From positions 62,001-126,000 of the forward strand of contig JAZQEI010000011.1 in NCBI GenBank assembly GCA_045538935.1: a stretch of DNA of 64,000 nt, read 5' to 3'. Both the position numbers and the translations under genes were made by a program. Source of the DNA: RGIG3013 sp045538935 (lineage in GTDB: Bacteria > Bacillota > Clostridia > Oscillospirales > Acutalibacteraceae). Shown here in pieces: positions 1-9,638 of this stretch; within the stretch, counting starts at the first letter, position 1; each line of letters begins with the position of its first letter. The notes beneath the pieces are model-generated. The model worked only from the letters and a program-made list of their open reading frames with translations. It was not told where the DNA came from and did no database searches.

Positions 1-2154
1 AATGTTAAGGTCTTGCTCACAACCTCTAAGATGGGACAAACCTCTACTGTAGAATTTAACGAGCAAACCCTTTTTGAAAAATACTCGCTTACCCCACCAC
101 AAATGATAGAACTAAAAGCACTTATGGGCGACAGTTCCGACAATATACCCGGTGTTGCAGGTGTAGGTGAAAAAACCGCAACCGAGCTTATAAAGCAGTT
201 TTCTAATATAGACTATATTTACGAAAATTTAGACTCACTCGATATTAAAGACTCGGTTAAAGCAAAGCTTGTTGCCGGTAAAGATAGTGCATTCCTTAGC
301 CGCTGGCTTGGTACTATTTGCAAGGATGCACCAATTTCTAAAAACACATCAGATTATTTAAAGAGCCCTACCGATTTTGAAAAGGTTGGCGCTCTAATGC
401 GTGATTTAGAATTTTTTAAACTTATGGAAAAAATGGGCATAAGTGCACCCGCTGCCCAAACCGTAACCGAAAACAAAAACAAATGCGAATATTCGGTTAT
501 TTCGTTAGAAGAATTTTTAAACAAAGCCAAAGAACAAGGTATAGTAAGCGCAGTATTAAACCTTACCGATAATTGTCTATGCTTTGCAGCAAGCAATACC
601 GTTTGCTCGGCAGATTTATTTAGCTTTACCGATATTGATATTGTATCTAAAATATTGGAAGATGAGCAAATTGCTATTAGCGCTTACGATATTAAAAGCC
701 TTTACAAATGGGCGTTTTTACAAAATATAAATATTAAAAATGCCGTTTTCGACCCCATGCTTGCAGGATATTTGCTAAGCCCGTCAGCATCGTCTTATGA
801 ACTAGAGCGTTTAGGTTCAGAATACTCTGCTCCGGCACTTTGTATTAACGACTGTGATAATCAAACCATTAAAGATGCCGCTTTATGCTTTAATCTTACA
901 AACCCGTTAAAAAAGCTTTTAGATGAAAACGAGCTTTACAGTTTATTTTACGATATTGAGCTTCCGTTATCAGAAGTACTAGCCAGTATGGAAACCGAGG
1001 GGTTTTTAATAGACGCCAACGGTTTAAAGGCATATGGTGATGAATTAGAACAACGAATTACAACCATTCAGAGCGAAATTTATTCTTTAATCGGTTACGA
1101 ATTTAACCTTAATTCTCCAAAACAGCTTGGTGTTGCGCTGTTTGAAAAATTAGGTCTTCCAACAAAAAAGAAGACCAAAAGCGGTTATTCAACCAATGCC
1201 GAGGTTTTAGAATCTTTAAAAGACGCTCACCCGGCAGTGTCGTTACTGCTAGAATACCGTCACCTTGCAAAGCTCAAGTCTACTTACTGTGACGGTCTTA
1301 TAAATACAGTGTCTATTGACGGCAGAATTCACTCTACATTCAACCAAACCGAAACCCGCACAGGCAGAATAAGTTCAACCGAGCCCAATTTGCAAAATAT
1401 TCCCGTAAGGCAAGCAGAAGGCAAGGTAATGCGCAAATTCTTTTTGGCAAAAGAGGGTTACGTTTTGTGTGATGCCGACTATTCGCAAATTGAACTTAGA
1501 GTGCTTGCCGACATTGCTAACGACACCACTATGATAGATGCATTTAATAATGGTGTCGACATTCACACTCTTACCGCCGCAAAGGTGTTTAATTTGCCTG
1601 AAAATATGGTAACACCGTTAATGAGAAGTCGTGCAAAGGCAGTAAACTTTGGTATAGTATACGGTATTGGTGCTTTTTCTCTTGCTAAAGATATTGGCGT
1701 TACAAGGGCCGAGGCTGACAGTTTTATTAAGGGTTATCTTAACACTTACAAGCAGGTTGATAACTATATGAAATCGGTAATAGATTCTGCTAAACAACAA
1801 GGATTTGTTACCACACTTTTTGGTAGACGTAGGTTTTTACCCGAATTATCATCATCAAACGGAATGTTAAGGGCCTTTGGTGAAAGGGTTGCGCGTAATA
1901 TGCCTATTCAGGGTACCGCGGCCGACATTATAAAAATTGCTATGGTTAAGGTTTATTTGCGCTTAAAGGCCGAAAAGCTCGATGCCAAACTCATTTTACA
2001 AGTACACGACGAACTTATGGTAGAAGCACATGAGTCGTGCGCAGACAAAGCCTGTACTATTTTACGTGAAGAAATGGAAAACGCCTGCAAAATGAAGGTT
2101 GCTTTAACTGCCGATGTAGGAGTAGGCAAAACCTGGTTTGAGGCTAAAAACTAA
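1..2154 (+). CDS. polA: DNA polymerase I, 5'-truncated by the window edge
   Basis: The reading frame is open from base 1, so this is the 3' part of polA; the first half of the 5'-3' exonuclease domain lies outside. Visible in order: the end of the 5' nuclease with its helix-hairpin-helix (GDSSDNIPGVAGVGEKTA), a degenerate 3'-5' exonuclease-like domain, and an intact polymerase domain. The polymerase has motif A (DADYSQIELRVLA), motif B (RSRAKAVNFGIVYGIG) and motif C (LQVHDELMVE). I see none of the acidic DxE-type residues of a proofreading site in the middle domain, which is usual for Firmicutes PolA. It acts in Okazaki fragment processing and repair. The next gene starts 3 bases after the stop. 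Confidence 0.97.
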   Translation, partial: NVKVLLTTSKMGQTSTVEFNEQTLFEKYSLTPPQMIELKALMGDSSDNIPGVAGVGEKTATELIKQFSNIDYIYENLDSLDIKDSVKAKLVAGKDSAFLSRWLGTICKDAPISKNTSDYLKSPTDFEKVGALMRDLEFFKLMEKMGISAPAAQTVTENKNKCEYSVISLEEFLNKAKEQGIVSAVLNLTDNCLCFAASNTVCSADLFSFTDIDIVSKILEDEQIAISAYDIKSLYKWAFLQNINIKNAVFDPMLAGYLLSPSASSYELERLGSEYSAPALCINDCDNQTIKDAALCFNLTNPLKKLLDENELYSLFYDIELPLSEVLASMETEGFLIDANGLKAYGDELEQRITTIQSEIYSLIGYEFNLNSPKQLGVALFEKLGLPTKKKTKSGYSTNAEVLESLKDAHPAVSLLLEYRHLAKLKSTYCDGLINTVSIDGRIHSTFNQTETRTGRISSTEPNLQNIPVRQAEGKVMRKFFLAKEGYVLCDADYSQIELRVLADIANDTTMIDAFNNGVDIHTLTAAKVFNLPENMVTPLMRSRAKAVNFGIVYGIGAFSLAKDIGVTRAEADSFIKGYLNTYKQVDNYMKSVIDSAKQQGFVTTLFGRRRFLPELSSSNGMLRAFGERVARNMPIQGTAADIIKIAMVKVYLRLKAEKLDAKLILQVHDELMVEAHESCADKACTILREEMENACKMKVALTADVGVGKTWFEAKN

Positions 2155-2157
2155 CTT

Positions 2158-2568
2158 ATGAAAACTGTTTTATTTGTTTGCACGGGTAACACTTGCCGCA
2201 GCCCTATGGCCGAAGGTTACCTAAAACACAAAAACCTAGAAAATATTAATGTATTAAGTGCTGGTATTTTTGCCGACGGCAGCCCGGTATCAGAAAATGC
2301 AAATCAGGTATGTAAAGAACATAATATAGACATAAGTAAGCATATATCTGCTCCCCTAACCAAACAAATGTTAGATAATGCAGACTATGTTCTTTGTATG
2401 TCCAAAACGCACAAGGAAATGATCGATAATCTTCTGCAAGAAAAAAGCAAGGTTTTAGTATTAGGTGGAGGTATTCCCGACCCATACGGTTACGATATTA
2501 AGACTTATAACGAATGCTTTTTGAAAATAAAATCTGCAATAGACGATTTTTGCGAAAGGTATTTATAA
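2158..2568 (+). CDS. Low-molecular-weight phosphatase, probable protein-arginine phosphatase (YwlE-like)
   Basis: A 136-residue protein of the LMW-PTP fold. The phosphate-binding loop is at residues 8-15 (CTGNTCRS) and the catalytic aspartate is in the late IPDPYG motif. In this family a threonine inside the C-x5-R loop, as here, goes with phosphoarginine specificity (YwlE), while tyrosine phosphatases usually carry isoleucine or leucine. The specificity is therefore inferred from one residue. It would reverse McsB-type arginine phosphorylation in the cytoplasm; no mcsB lies in the window. The stop codon overlaps the rimI start (TAATG). Confidence 0.85.
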   Translation: MKTVLFVCTGNTCRSPMAEGYLKHKNLENINVLSAGIFADGSPVSENANQVCKEHNIDISKHISAPLTKQMLDNADYVLCMSKTHKEMIDNLLQEKSKVLVLGGGIPDPYGYDIKTYNECFLKIKSAIDDFCERYL

Positions 2569-3011
2569 TGGAAGTTAGTTTATTAGATTTTACCGAAGAC
2601 TTAGCCGAAGACGTTGCTAAAATAGAGGCCGCTTGTTTTAGCAGTCCGTGGTCTAAAGAGGCAATATTAGACTCTTATAACAACTCCACATATTTTGCGG
2701 TTGCGGTCACCGATAGACAGGTTGTTGGCTACTGTGGAGTTCAAGTCGTGCTTGATGAAGGTTATATAACCAATATCGCCGTATTAGAGCCCTTTAGAAA
2801 TTTAGGGATTGGCAAAAAATTAGTAAACAGGCTTATTGAATATGCAAATCAGAATAATTTAAGCTTTATAACCTTAGAGGTTAGAGAGTCTAACGAGCGA
2901 GCCATTGGGCTTTATAAAAGTTTTGGATTTAAGATACAAGGAAAACGTCGGAACTTTTATACATCACCTCAAGAAGACGCTATTTTAATGACAAAAAGGT
3001 TTGATTTTTAA
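2568..3011 (+). CDS. rimI: Ribosomal-protein-alanine N-acetyltransferase RimI
   Basis: A 147-residue GNAT acetyltransferase. A longer in-frame start at 2514 would sit deep inside the upstream gene, so the ATG at 2568 is preferred. It overlaps the preceding stop by one base and has AAAGG just upstream. The acetyl-CoA loop is visible as EPFRNLGIGKKL, followed by the conserved NERAIGLYKSFGF segment. RimI-type enzymes acetylate the N-terminal alanine of ribosomal protein S18. The one-base overlap with tsaD is the common rimI-tsaD arrangement of Firmicutes, which supports this identity over a generic GNAT. Confidence 0.92.
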   Translation: MEVSLLDFTEDLAEDVAKIEAACFSSPWSKEAILDSYNNSTYFAVAVTDRQVVGYCGVQVVLDEGYITNIAVLEPFRNLGIGKKLVNRLIEYANQNNLSFITLEVRESNERAIGLYKSFGFKIQGKRRNFYTSPQEDAILMTKRFDF

Positions 3012-4024
3012 TGATAATTCTCTCAATTGAAACATCTTGTGACGAAACGAGTGTTGCCATTACTAACGAAAGGCAAATACTATCAAACGTTGTGGCAACT
3101 CAAATAGAGCGTCATAAAATTTTTGGCGGCGTAGTGCCCGAAATTGCATCGAGAATGCACGCTGAGGCAATTTTACCAGTTTGCAATAAGGCGGTTTCAG
3201 ATGCAGGCATTACTTATAAAGATATTGATGCCATTGCAGTTACATATGCGCCGGGTCTTATTGGCGCTTTACTTGTTGGCGTAAATTTTGCAAAGGGTCT
3301 TGCTTTATCGCTCAAAAAACCGCTAATCCCTGTTCATCACCTGCGTTCTCACATAGCAGCAAACTACATATCTCATTTAGATTTAAAGCCGCCTTTTTTA
3401 TGTCTTTTAGTGTCGGGTGGCAATAGCGTAATAGCACATGTTCACGATTATACCGACTTTGAGATTATAGGTCGCACCCACGATGATGCCGCGGGCGAAT
3501 GTTTTGATAAATGTGCAAGAGCTATGGGGTTAGATTATCCAGGCGGTGTTAATTTAGATAAAATAGCAACTAATCCCGATTTTACAAAATACCCCCTACC
3601 CATACCCTCAGTTTCGGGTTGTGAGTACGACTTTAGTTTTTCGGGACTGAAAACCGCAGTTGTAAACCTTATTCACAATAATACTCAAAAAGGTTTAGAG
3701 ATTGATGTTCCCGTACTTTGCGCCACATTAAGACAGCGTGTTTGCGATATTTTATGTGACAACACTCTTAATGCGGCTAAAAACTTAGGCATTAACACCA
3801 TTGCTATAGCAGGCGGAGTATCGGCAAATAGTTTACTTCGCAAACAAATGCACGAAATGTGTCAAAATCAAGGATTTTCGCTTTATTACCCTGAACTTAA
3901 ATACTGTGGTGATAATGCCGCAATGGTGGGTGTACAAGGTTATTACGAATATTTAAACGGCAATATTGCCGATGAATCGCTTAATGCCACGGCAACCATG
4001 CCCATTACCGAAGATTTAAAATAA
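3011..4024 (+). CDS. tsaD: tRNA N6-adenosine threonylcarbamoyltransferase TsaD
   Basis: A 337-residue member of the Kae1/TsaD/Qri7 family, full length. It starts with the hallmark LSIETSCDETSVAI. The metal-binding histidines are in VHHLRSH (about residue 110) and nucleotide-binding glycines are in LLVSGGNS and AGGVSANS. TsaD transfers the threonylcarbamoyl group to A37 of tRNAs reading ANN codons, working with TsaB and TsaE, which are not in this window. It is translationally coupled to rimI by a TAATG junction. No clear terminator hairpin follows. Confidence 0.98.
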   Translation: MIILSIETSCDETSVAITNERQILSNVVATQIERHKIFGGVVPEIASRMHAEAILPVCNKAVSDAGITYKDIDAIAVTYAPGLIGALLVGVNFAKGLALSLKKPLIPVHHLRSHIAANYISHLDLKPPFLCLLVSGGNSVIAHVHDYTDFEIIGRTHDDAAGECFDKCARAMGLDYPGGVNLDKIATNPDFTKYPLPIPSVSGCEYDFSFSGLKTAVVNLIHNNTQKGLEIDVPVLCATLRQRVCDILCDNTLNAAKNLGINTIAIAGGVSANSLLRKQMHEMCQNQGFSLYYPELKYCGDNAAMVGVQGYYEYLNGNIADESLNATATMPITEDLK

Positions 4025-4066
4025 TTTAAAGTATTTGTTAATTTTTATTTTTTATGTGAAAATTTA

Positions 4067-4095
4067 TTGAAAACTAAACAAAAACTATATATAAT
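4067..4095 (+). promoter_or_regulatory. Sigma-A type promoter for the lipid kinase gene
   Basis: TTGAAA (4067-4072), a 17-base spacer and a perfect TATAAT (4090-4095) lie 41 bases before the start codon at 4136. Confidence 0.75.
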
Positions 4096-4135
4096 TTAAA
4101 TGTAATATTATTTCTATTTTTTGGAAAGTGATTAA

Positions 4136-5050
4136 ATGTTAATAACCAAAAAAGACATGTTGCTTGTTGTAAATCCATGTGCAGGCAAAATGACTATAAA
4201 ACAGCACCTACTTAGTGTTATAAATATTTTTTCTGCAGCCGGCTATAACATTTGCGTTTACCCTACAAAATGTAAAGGCGATGCCGAGCAGATTGTTTTA
4301 AACACAGCAAAAAAATATTCCGACATAGTTTGCTGCGGCGGTGACGGCACCTTAAACGAAGTAATTAACGGTATTATGCTAAGCGGTGCTAAGGTAAATT
4401 TAGGTTATATAGCCTGCGGCACACTAAACGAATGGTCACAAGGCCTTAGAATTTCAAAAAATATTGTTAATGCCGCTAAAGATATTGCTTTAAACAATTT
4501 AGTGCCGCTAGATATTGGCAATTTTGATGGCAAATATTTTGCCTACACTGCATCTTTTGGCGCCTTTACCGATGCATCCTACTCTGCTCCGCAAGACTTT
4601 AAAAATGTGTTAGGTCAAGCGGCATATATAATTGAAGGCATAAAAAGCCTAAGCAACATAAAACCTATACACATTGAGTTTAGTTGCAAAGAAAAAAACG
4701 CAAAAGGCGATTACCTTTTCGGTGCAATTTCAAATTCTATGTCGGTAGGCGGAATTGTTAAGTTTGATAAAGCATCTGTAGCCTTAAACGACGGACTTTT
4801 TGAGGTGTTTTTAATAAAGCACCCTAAAAACGCCTCTCAGCTTCAAACAATAATTTCGGCAATTTTATCTCGTAATTTTAATTGCGAGCTTATAGATTTT
4901 TTCCACACAAGTTCTATTACAGTTAATGCCCCTAAAAATCTAGCGTGGACCTTAGATGGTGAAATGGCACAAAGCACGGGCGAATTTACCGTTACAAACA
5001 TCCATAACGCCCTTAACTTTTACGTACCCGAAAGATTTTTAAAGAAATAA
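4136..5050 (+). CDS. Diacylglycerol kinase catalytic-domain lipid kinase (YegS/DgkB-like)
   Basis: A 304-residue soluble lipid kinase of the DAGK_cat family. The N-terminal segment LLVVNPCAGK and the GGDGTLNEVINGI motif (about residues 62-74) form the nucleotide and catalytic site; the C-terminal half is the beta-sandwich domain ending in LDGE and FYVPERF. Such enzymes phosphorylate diacylglycerol or related lipids at the membrane and feed phosphatidate back to phospholipid synthesis. The exact lipid cannot be read from sequence. It has its own promoter and ends 39 bases before mreB. Confidence 0.85.
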   Translation: MLITKKDMLLVVNPCAGKMTIKQHLLSVINIFSAAGYNICVYPTKCKGDAEQIVLNTAKKYSDIVCCGGDGTLNEVINGIMLSGAKVNLGYIACGTLNEWSQGLRISKNIVNAAKDIALNNLVPLDIGNFDGKYFAYTASFGAFTDASYSAPQDFKNVLGQAAYIIEGIKSLSNIKPIHIEFSCKEKNAKGDYLFGAISNSMSVGGIVKFDKASVALNDGLFEVFLIKHPKNASQLQTIISAILSRNFNCELIDFFHTSSITVNAPKNLAWTLDGEMAQSTGEFTVTNIHNALNFYVPERFLKK

Positions 5051-5089
5051 TGGATATAATAGATATACCTAAAATAAAAGGAGTTTATA

Positions 5090-6109
5090 ATGTTTACACG
5101 TGATATTGGTATTGACCTTGGTACTGCAAACACCCTAATGTGCATAAAGGGTAAAGGAATAATTATGCGCGAGCCGTCAGTAGTTGCATACGACGTAAGA
5201 AACGACGCTGTGCGTGCAGTTGGCAGACAAGCAAAAGAGATGATTGGTCGTACACCCGGTTCTATAGTAGCTGTGCGTCCGCTAAAAAACGGCGTTATTG
5301 CCGACTTTGACGTTACCGCCGCAATGCTTAAAAGATTTATCCGTCAGGCACTTCGCGGCTCGTTAGTATCGCGTGCTAGAATAATTATTTGTATTCCTGC
5401 AGGCGTTACCGAGGTTGAATCGCGCGCGGTTTACGATGCCGCAAAGCAAGCAGGCGCTACCGAGGTTGACTTAATAGAAGAGCCGATGGCAGCCGCAATA
5501 GGTGCCGGTCTTACCGTTGCCGATGCTACCGGTAATATGATAGTAGATATTGGCGGCGGCACAAGCGAGGTTGCAGTTATATCTCTTGGCGACATTGTTA
5601 CTGCTCAGTCGGTTCGTGTAGCGGGTGATGACTTAGACGAATCTATAATTGCTTATATACGTAAAAAGCATAATCTTCTTATAGGTGAGCGCACTGCCGA
5701 ACAAATTAAAATAACAATAGGCTCGGCTATAGAGTATGATGATGAAACCTCTATAGAGGTTAAGGGTCGTAATCTTATAGATGGTCTGCCCAAAACCGTA
5801 ACTATATCTTCAGCCGAAGTGCGAGAGGCTATGAGTGATACTATATCGCAAATTATAGATGCAATTCGTTCAACTTTAGAAAAAACTCCGCCCGAACTTT
5901 CGGCAGATATTATGGACAAGGGTATTACTCTAACCGGTGGCGGTGCACAGCTTAGAGGACTTTGCGAACTTATAGCTGAAGAAACCGGTATGCCCGTAAG
6001 AATTGCCGAAAACCCCATAGACTGTGTTGTTTTAGGCATTGCAAAGGCTCTGGAGACCAACCCCACATTTGATAGCTACGTTTACCGTCGCGCAAGAAGA
6101 TATAGATAA
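5090..6109 (+). CDS. mreB: Rod shape-determining actin homologue MreB
   Basis: A 339-residue bacterial actin. The phosphate-1 loop is in IGIDLGTANTL at the N-terminus, phosphate 2 in MIVDIGGGTSEVAVI, and the adenosine loop is in GITLTGGGAQLRGL. It polymerises under the membrane and guides cell-wall elongation. It heads the classic mreB-mreC-mreD-mrdA order, which rules out an isolated Mbl paralogue role less firmly than it supports MreB. A ribosome site AAAGGAG precedes the ATG. A TATAAT-like sequence lies just upstream (near 5055), but I cannot pair it with a good -35 box. Confidence 0.97.
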   Translation: MFTRDIGIDLGTANTLMCIKGKGIIMREPSVVAYDVRNDAVRAVGRQAKEMIGRTPGSIVAVRPLKNGVIADFDVTAAMLKRFIRQALRGSLVSRARIIICIPAGVTEVESRAVYDAAKQAGATEVDLIEEPMAAAIGAGLTVADATGNMIVDIGGGTSEVAVISLGDIVTAQSVRVAGDDLDESIIAYIRKKHNLLIGERTAEQIKITIGSAIEYDDETSIEVKGRNLIDGLPKTVTISSAEVREAMSDTISQIIDAIRSTLEKTPPELSADIMDKGITLTGGGAQLRGLCELIAEETGMPVRIAENPIDCVVLGIAKALETNPTFDSYVYRRARRYR

Positions 6110-6139
6110 TTTTTAAAAATTTTTAAGGAGGGATTTAAC

Positions 6140-7009
6140 TTGCGTTTTTTCCTTCGCAGCAAGCAGTTTAAACTACTAATTATTATAGTTATAAGCATAG
6201 TTGTTCTGTCTGTCGGCGCTAAAATCATTGGCTCGGCGGTATCGGTTCAGTCAAATATATTAGGCTCTATTGCAGCTCCGTTCCAAAAGGTTGCGGCACA
6301 CGTGTCTAATTTCTTTGGCTCTATTTCTGATCGCTTTGGCGAAAACACACAGATTATAGAAGAAAACGAACAATTAAAGCAACAAGTAAACGACCTTACC
6401 TCTAAACTTCTTGATTATACCGAAGCCATTGAAGAAAATAAATTTTACGAAAACTATTTAGAAATTAAAGAAATCCATAGCGATTTTCAGTTTGAACCCG
6501 CAATGGTAATTTCTCGCGATTTTTCCGATAGTGGTTATTCGTTTACTATAAATAAAGGCACATTAAACGGTGTAAAAGCATACGACCCCGTAATAACACA
6601 TGAAGGTCTTGTTGGCTACATATCGCAGGTAGGCCTAAACTATGCAAAGGTTTCTACAGTGCTGAGTGCCGACATTAATGTTGCAGCATTTGACCGTAGA
6701 ACACACGATGTTGGAATAGTGTCGGGCAATTTAGATTTAACCAAAGAATATAAAACCCGTCTTTATAATCTTCCGCGTTCGTGTACCGTGACCCTTGGCG
6801 ATTATATTGTAACATCTGGTGGCGGTGTTTTCCCTGAGGGACTTTTAATAGGCACCGTAACCGAAATAGACCAAGAAAAATATTCAAGCTCACTTTATGC
6901 GGTTGTTGACCCTGCAGCAGACCTCGAAAATTTAAATGAACTTATGGTAATAACATATTTTGCGGGTAAATCCCAGCTTGCAGAGTCGGCAGGTAACGCA
7001 AATGAATAG
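6140..7009 (+). CDS. mreC: Rod shape-determining protein MreC
   Basis: A 289-residue bitopic membrane protein. It starts with TTG, chosen because AAGGAGG lies at 6125-6131 with good spacing. One membrane helix (about residues 10-30) is followed by a coiled-coil stretch rich in E, Q, K and L (about 65-105) and then the periplasmic-type double beta-barrel MreC domain, with a conserved VTSGGGVFPEGLLIG segment. It scaffolds the elongasome outside the membrane between MreB and PBP2. The last 8 bases overlap mreD. Confidence 0.95.
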   Translation: MRFFLRSKQFKLLIIIVISIVVLSVGAKIIGSAVSVQSNILGSIAAPFQKVAAHVSNFFGSISDRFGENTQIIEENEQLKQQVNDLTSKLLDYTEAIEENKFYENYLEIKEIHSDFQFEPAMVISRDFSDSGYSFTINKGTLNGVKAYDPVITHEGLVGYISQVGLNYAKVSTVLSADINVAAFDRRTHDVGIVSGNLDLTKEYKTRLYNLPRSCTVTLGDYIVTSGGGVFPEGLLIGTVTEIDQEKYSSSLYAVVDPAADLENLNELMVITYFAGKSQLAESAGNANE

Positions 7010-7514
7010 CAAGCTTAAAACACCCTTTTTGGTTTTATTTGAGGCCTTTTTTATATTCGTATTTTTTCTACTACAATATAATGTTAGCGACATTTTAAAA
7101 ATAGGTAATGCTTTTCCGCCGCTACTGGTTATTTTAGTTTTTGTGTGCAGTTTTTTCTTTGGCGAATCACACGGACTTTACCTGGGGCTTATAAGCGGCA
7201 TTTTAATGGATGCCGTAACAGACGGCACTACCTGTTTTTATGCTCTTTTGCTTACAATTTTAGGCTTTATTGCAGGCAATATTGCCACGCATTATTTTAA
7301 CAATAACTTTGGTGCTGCATTAACGCTAGGTGCCGTATTTATGGGAATATTTTTTATAGCAAAATGGCTATTCTTTTATGTATTTAAGGCATCGGACCAA
7401 GGTTTAAAATATCTTACAGGGTTCGCATTGCCATCGTTAATATATTCGTTAATTATATTTGTTGGTATGTACTTTTTATTTAAATTTATTAAAAAACACT
7501 TAACCGTAAAATAA
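7002..7514 (+). CDS. mreD: Rod shape-determining protein MreD
   Basis: A 170-residue, very hydrophobic protein with about five predicted membrane helices. The ATG at 7002 is chosen because it overlaps the mreC stop (ATGAATAG) and gives the usual family length; a longer frame from 6960 would run inside mreC. MreD is the polytopic partner of MreC in the cell-elongation complex. The identity rests on position, length and hydrophobicity together with the short GESHGLYLGLISGILMDA segment typical of the family. Confidence 0.9.
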   Translation: MNSKLKTPFLVLFEAFFIFVFFLLQYNVSDILKIGNAFPPLLVILVFVCSFFFGESHGLYLGLISGILMDAVTDGTTCFYALLLTILGFIAGNIATHYFNNNFGAALTLGAVFMGIFFIAKWLFFYVFKASDQGLKYLTGFALPSLIYSLIIFVGMYFLFKFIKKHLTVK

Positions 7515-7546
7515 TTAATAATTTGCCGTTTTAGGAGGTGATTAAG

Positions 7547-9529
7547 GTGAGAAAAAGGCAACCCGACCATACAAAGAACAGACTTAAAGTACTGTCTTTT
7601 ATTTTAATTTTAGTAATGGTTATTTTTACATTCCGTATGGTAGACATTCAAATTGTTGATGCTAACACCTACCTTAATCAATTAAACGGCATATCGGTTA
7701 GAACCTCTATAATTAAAGCCTCACGCGGTGAAATTTTAGACCGCTATGGCAGACAAATTGCCTACAACCGAGAGGGCTACAACATAAACTTTAACTATGC
7801 ATATCTAAAAAAGGATAAAATAAATTCTACCCTTGCTTCCCTTTTCCCGCTATTAGAAGAACATTCTCAAGTGTGGACAGACCAATTACCTATAAACACT
7901 ACAGCTCCGTTCGATTTTACCGAAAACGAAGCTCAAGTAAAACAACTAAAATCTAAACTTGGTCTTGCTCACTACGCCACCGCTAATGACTGCTTTACTC
8001 AGCTTGTAAAAAAATATTCACTAGAAGGCTTAGACCCAATTAATCAACGCAAAATAATGGGTGTTCGCTATTCTATGGATATATCTGATTTTTCCATAGC
8101 AAATCCCTTTACGTTTGCCGAAGATATTTCATCTGAGCTTATGTTAATCGTTAAAGAGTCGGGATTTTTGCTTAATGGTGTTAGCGTAGATGTAGCACAG
8201 TTTAGGCAGTATGCCGATTCAACCTTTGCACCACACATAATAGGCACTGTAGGGCCTATTCAAAACTGGGAAAATTACAAAGACAAAGGTTATTCGTATA
8301 ACGACAAGGTTGGAACCAGCGGTATTGAAAAATCTGCCGAAGAATATTTACACGGAACCGACGGTGTAATAACCTATAAAATTGACGCTAAGGGTAACAT
8401 ACTTTCTTACGAGGTTACCACCGAGCCCATAGCGGGTAAAACCGTTATGCTCACTATGGATAAATCGTTACAGCTTGCCGCACAAGACGCCCTAAAAACC
8501 GAGGTTACAAAATTACGTGACCTACACGGTACCGCAACGGGCGCAGCCATAGTAGGTATAGATATTAAAAACGGCGGTGTAATGCTTGCTGCAACATATC
8601 CGTCTTACGACATAAACGATTATTACAATAATTACAAGGTTATAGAGCAAACCCCTCATAACCCACTTATAAACCGCGCATTTAACGGAATTTATCCCCT
8701 AGGCTCATCTATAAAGCCTGCCGTTGCAATTGCGGCACTTGAAACCAACAAAATAACAAGCGATGAATATATAAGATGTACTCAGCGCTACACTTTTTAT
8801 GCCGATTATCAACCCTCTTGCATGCATTATCATGGTAATATTGGTTTGATTGAAGCAATTTCGCGCTCGTGCAACTTCTATTTCTTCGAAACAGGACGCC
8901 GTCTTGGCATAAATGCTCTTAATAAATATTTATCCGACTTTGGCTTTGGCTCAAAAACCGGTGTTGAGGTGGGTGACAGCGAAGGTATTTTGGCTGGCCC
9001 CGACGAAGACGGAAACTGGATAGGCGGCGACACCTTGCGTGTATCAATCGGACAGATGGATGCCTTTACTCCTATTCAGCTTGCCAACTATACCGCTACC
9101 ATAGCAAACGGCGGCACAAGGTACAAAACCACCCTTATTGACAAAATAGTATCGTACGACCAAAACACCGTAGATTACAAAAATAACGGTACCGAGGTTG
9201 TTAAGATAGATATTAGCGACCACACCCTTAATACCGTAAAGGCAGGTATGTTATCGGTTACAGTAGACGGTACAGGTAGTGCCGCATTCAAAAATTATCC
9301 TATAAAGGTTGGCGGTAAAACGGGTACAGCACAAACCACCGGTGCCGACCATAGCGTATTTATAGCCTTTGCCCCATACGAAAACCCCGAAATTGCAGTT
9401 TCGGTAATTATAGAACACGGTGCCTCCAGCGCGGCTACAACAGCTATAGTACGCTCTGTATTTGATGCATACTTTTTCTCGGCTCCAACCGAGCCTGATT
9501 TAGATGCTCCCTACACTGTTTTAGAGTAG
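7547..9529 (+). CDS. mrdA: Penicillin-binding protein 2 (class B transpeptidase of the elongasome)
   Basis: A class B PBP of about 660 residues. A GTG at 7547 is preferred over the GTG at 7538 because AGGAGG at 7533-7538 then has normal spacing. One N-terminal membrane helix (about residues 15-33) is followed by the dimerisation domain and the transpeptidase domain. Active-site motifs are the SxxK serine (GSSIKP), SRSCN as the SxN motif and KTGTAQT as the KTG motif. It cross-links peptidoglycan during elongation and closes the mreBCD operon. Confidence 0.95.
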   Translation: MRKRQPDHTKNRLKVLSFILILVMVIFTFRMVDIQIVDANTYLNQLNGISVRTSIIKASRGEILDRYGRQIAYNREGYNINFNYAYLKKDKINSTLASLFPLLEEHSQVWTDQLPINTTAPFDFTENEAQVKQLKSKLGLAHYATANDCFTQLVKKYSLEGLDPINQRKIMGVRYSMDISDFSIANPFTFAEDISSELMLIVKESGFLLNGVSVDVAQFRQYADSTFAPHIIGTVGPIQNWENYKDKGYSYNDKVGTSGIEKSAEEYLHGTDGVITYKIDAKGNILSYEVTTEPIAGKTVMLTMDKSLQLAAQDALKTEVTKLRDLHGTATGAAIVGIDIKNGGVMLAATYPSYDINDYYNNYKVIEQTPHNPLINRAFNGIYPLGSSIKPAVAIAALETNKITSDEYIRCTQRYTFYADYQPSCMHYHGNIGLIEAISRSCNFYFFETGRRLGINALNKYLSDFGFGSKTGVEVGDSEGILAGPDEDGNWIGGDTLRVSIGQMDAFTPIQLANYTATIANGGTRYKTTLIDKIVSYDQNTVDYKNNGTEVVKIDISDHTLNTVKAGMLSVTVDGTGSAAFKNYPIKVGGKTGTAQTTGADHSVFIAFAPYENPEIAVSVIIEHGASSAATTAIVRSVFDAYFFSAPTEPDLDAPYTVLE

Positions 9530-9571
9530 ACATTTGGGGGTGTTTTTCGACCTTTTTTAGCGCGTTTTTAA

Positions 9572-9601
9572 TTGACAAATACTATGTGTTTATGTTAAAC
9601 T
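9572..9601 (+). promoter_or_regulatory. Promoter for the MinD-like gene
   Basis: A perfect TTGACA (9572-9577) with an 18-base spacer to TAAACT (9596-9601), 37 bases before the ATG at 9639. It suggests that the MinD-like gene is transcribed separately from the mre block. Confidence 0.6.
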
Positions 9602-9638
9602 ATATTGCGATAAATTTTAAAGACTAAAGGAAACTGTA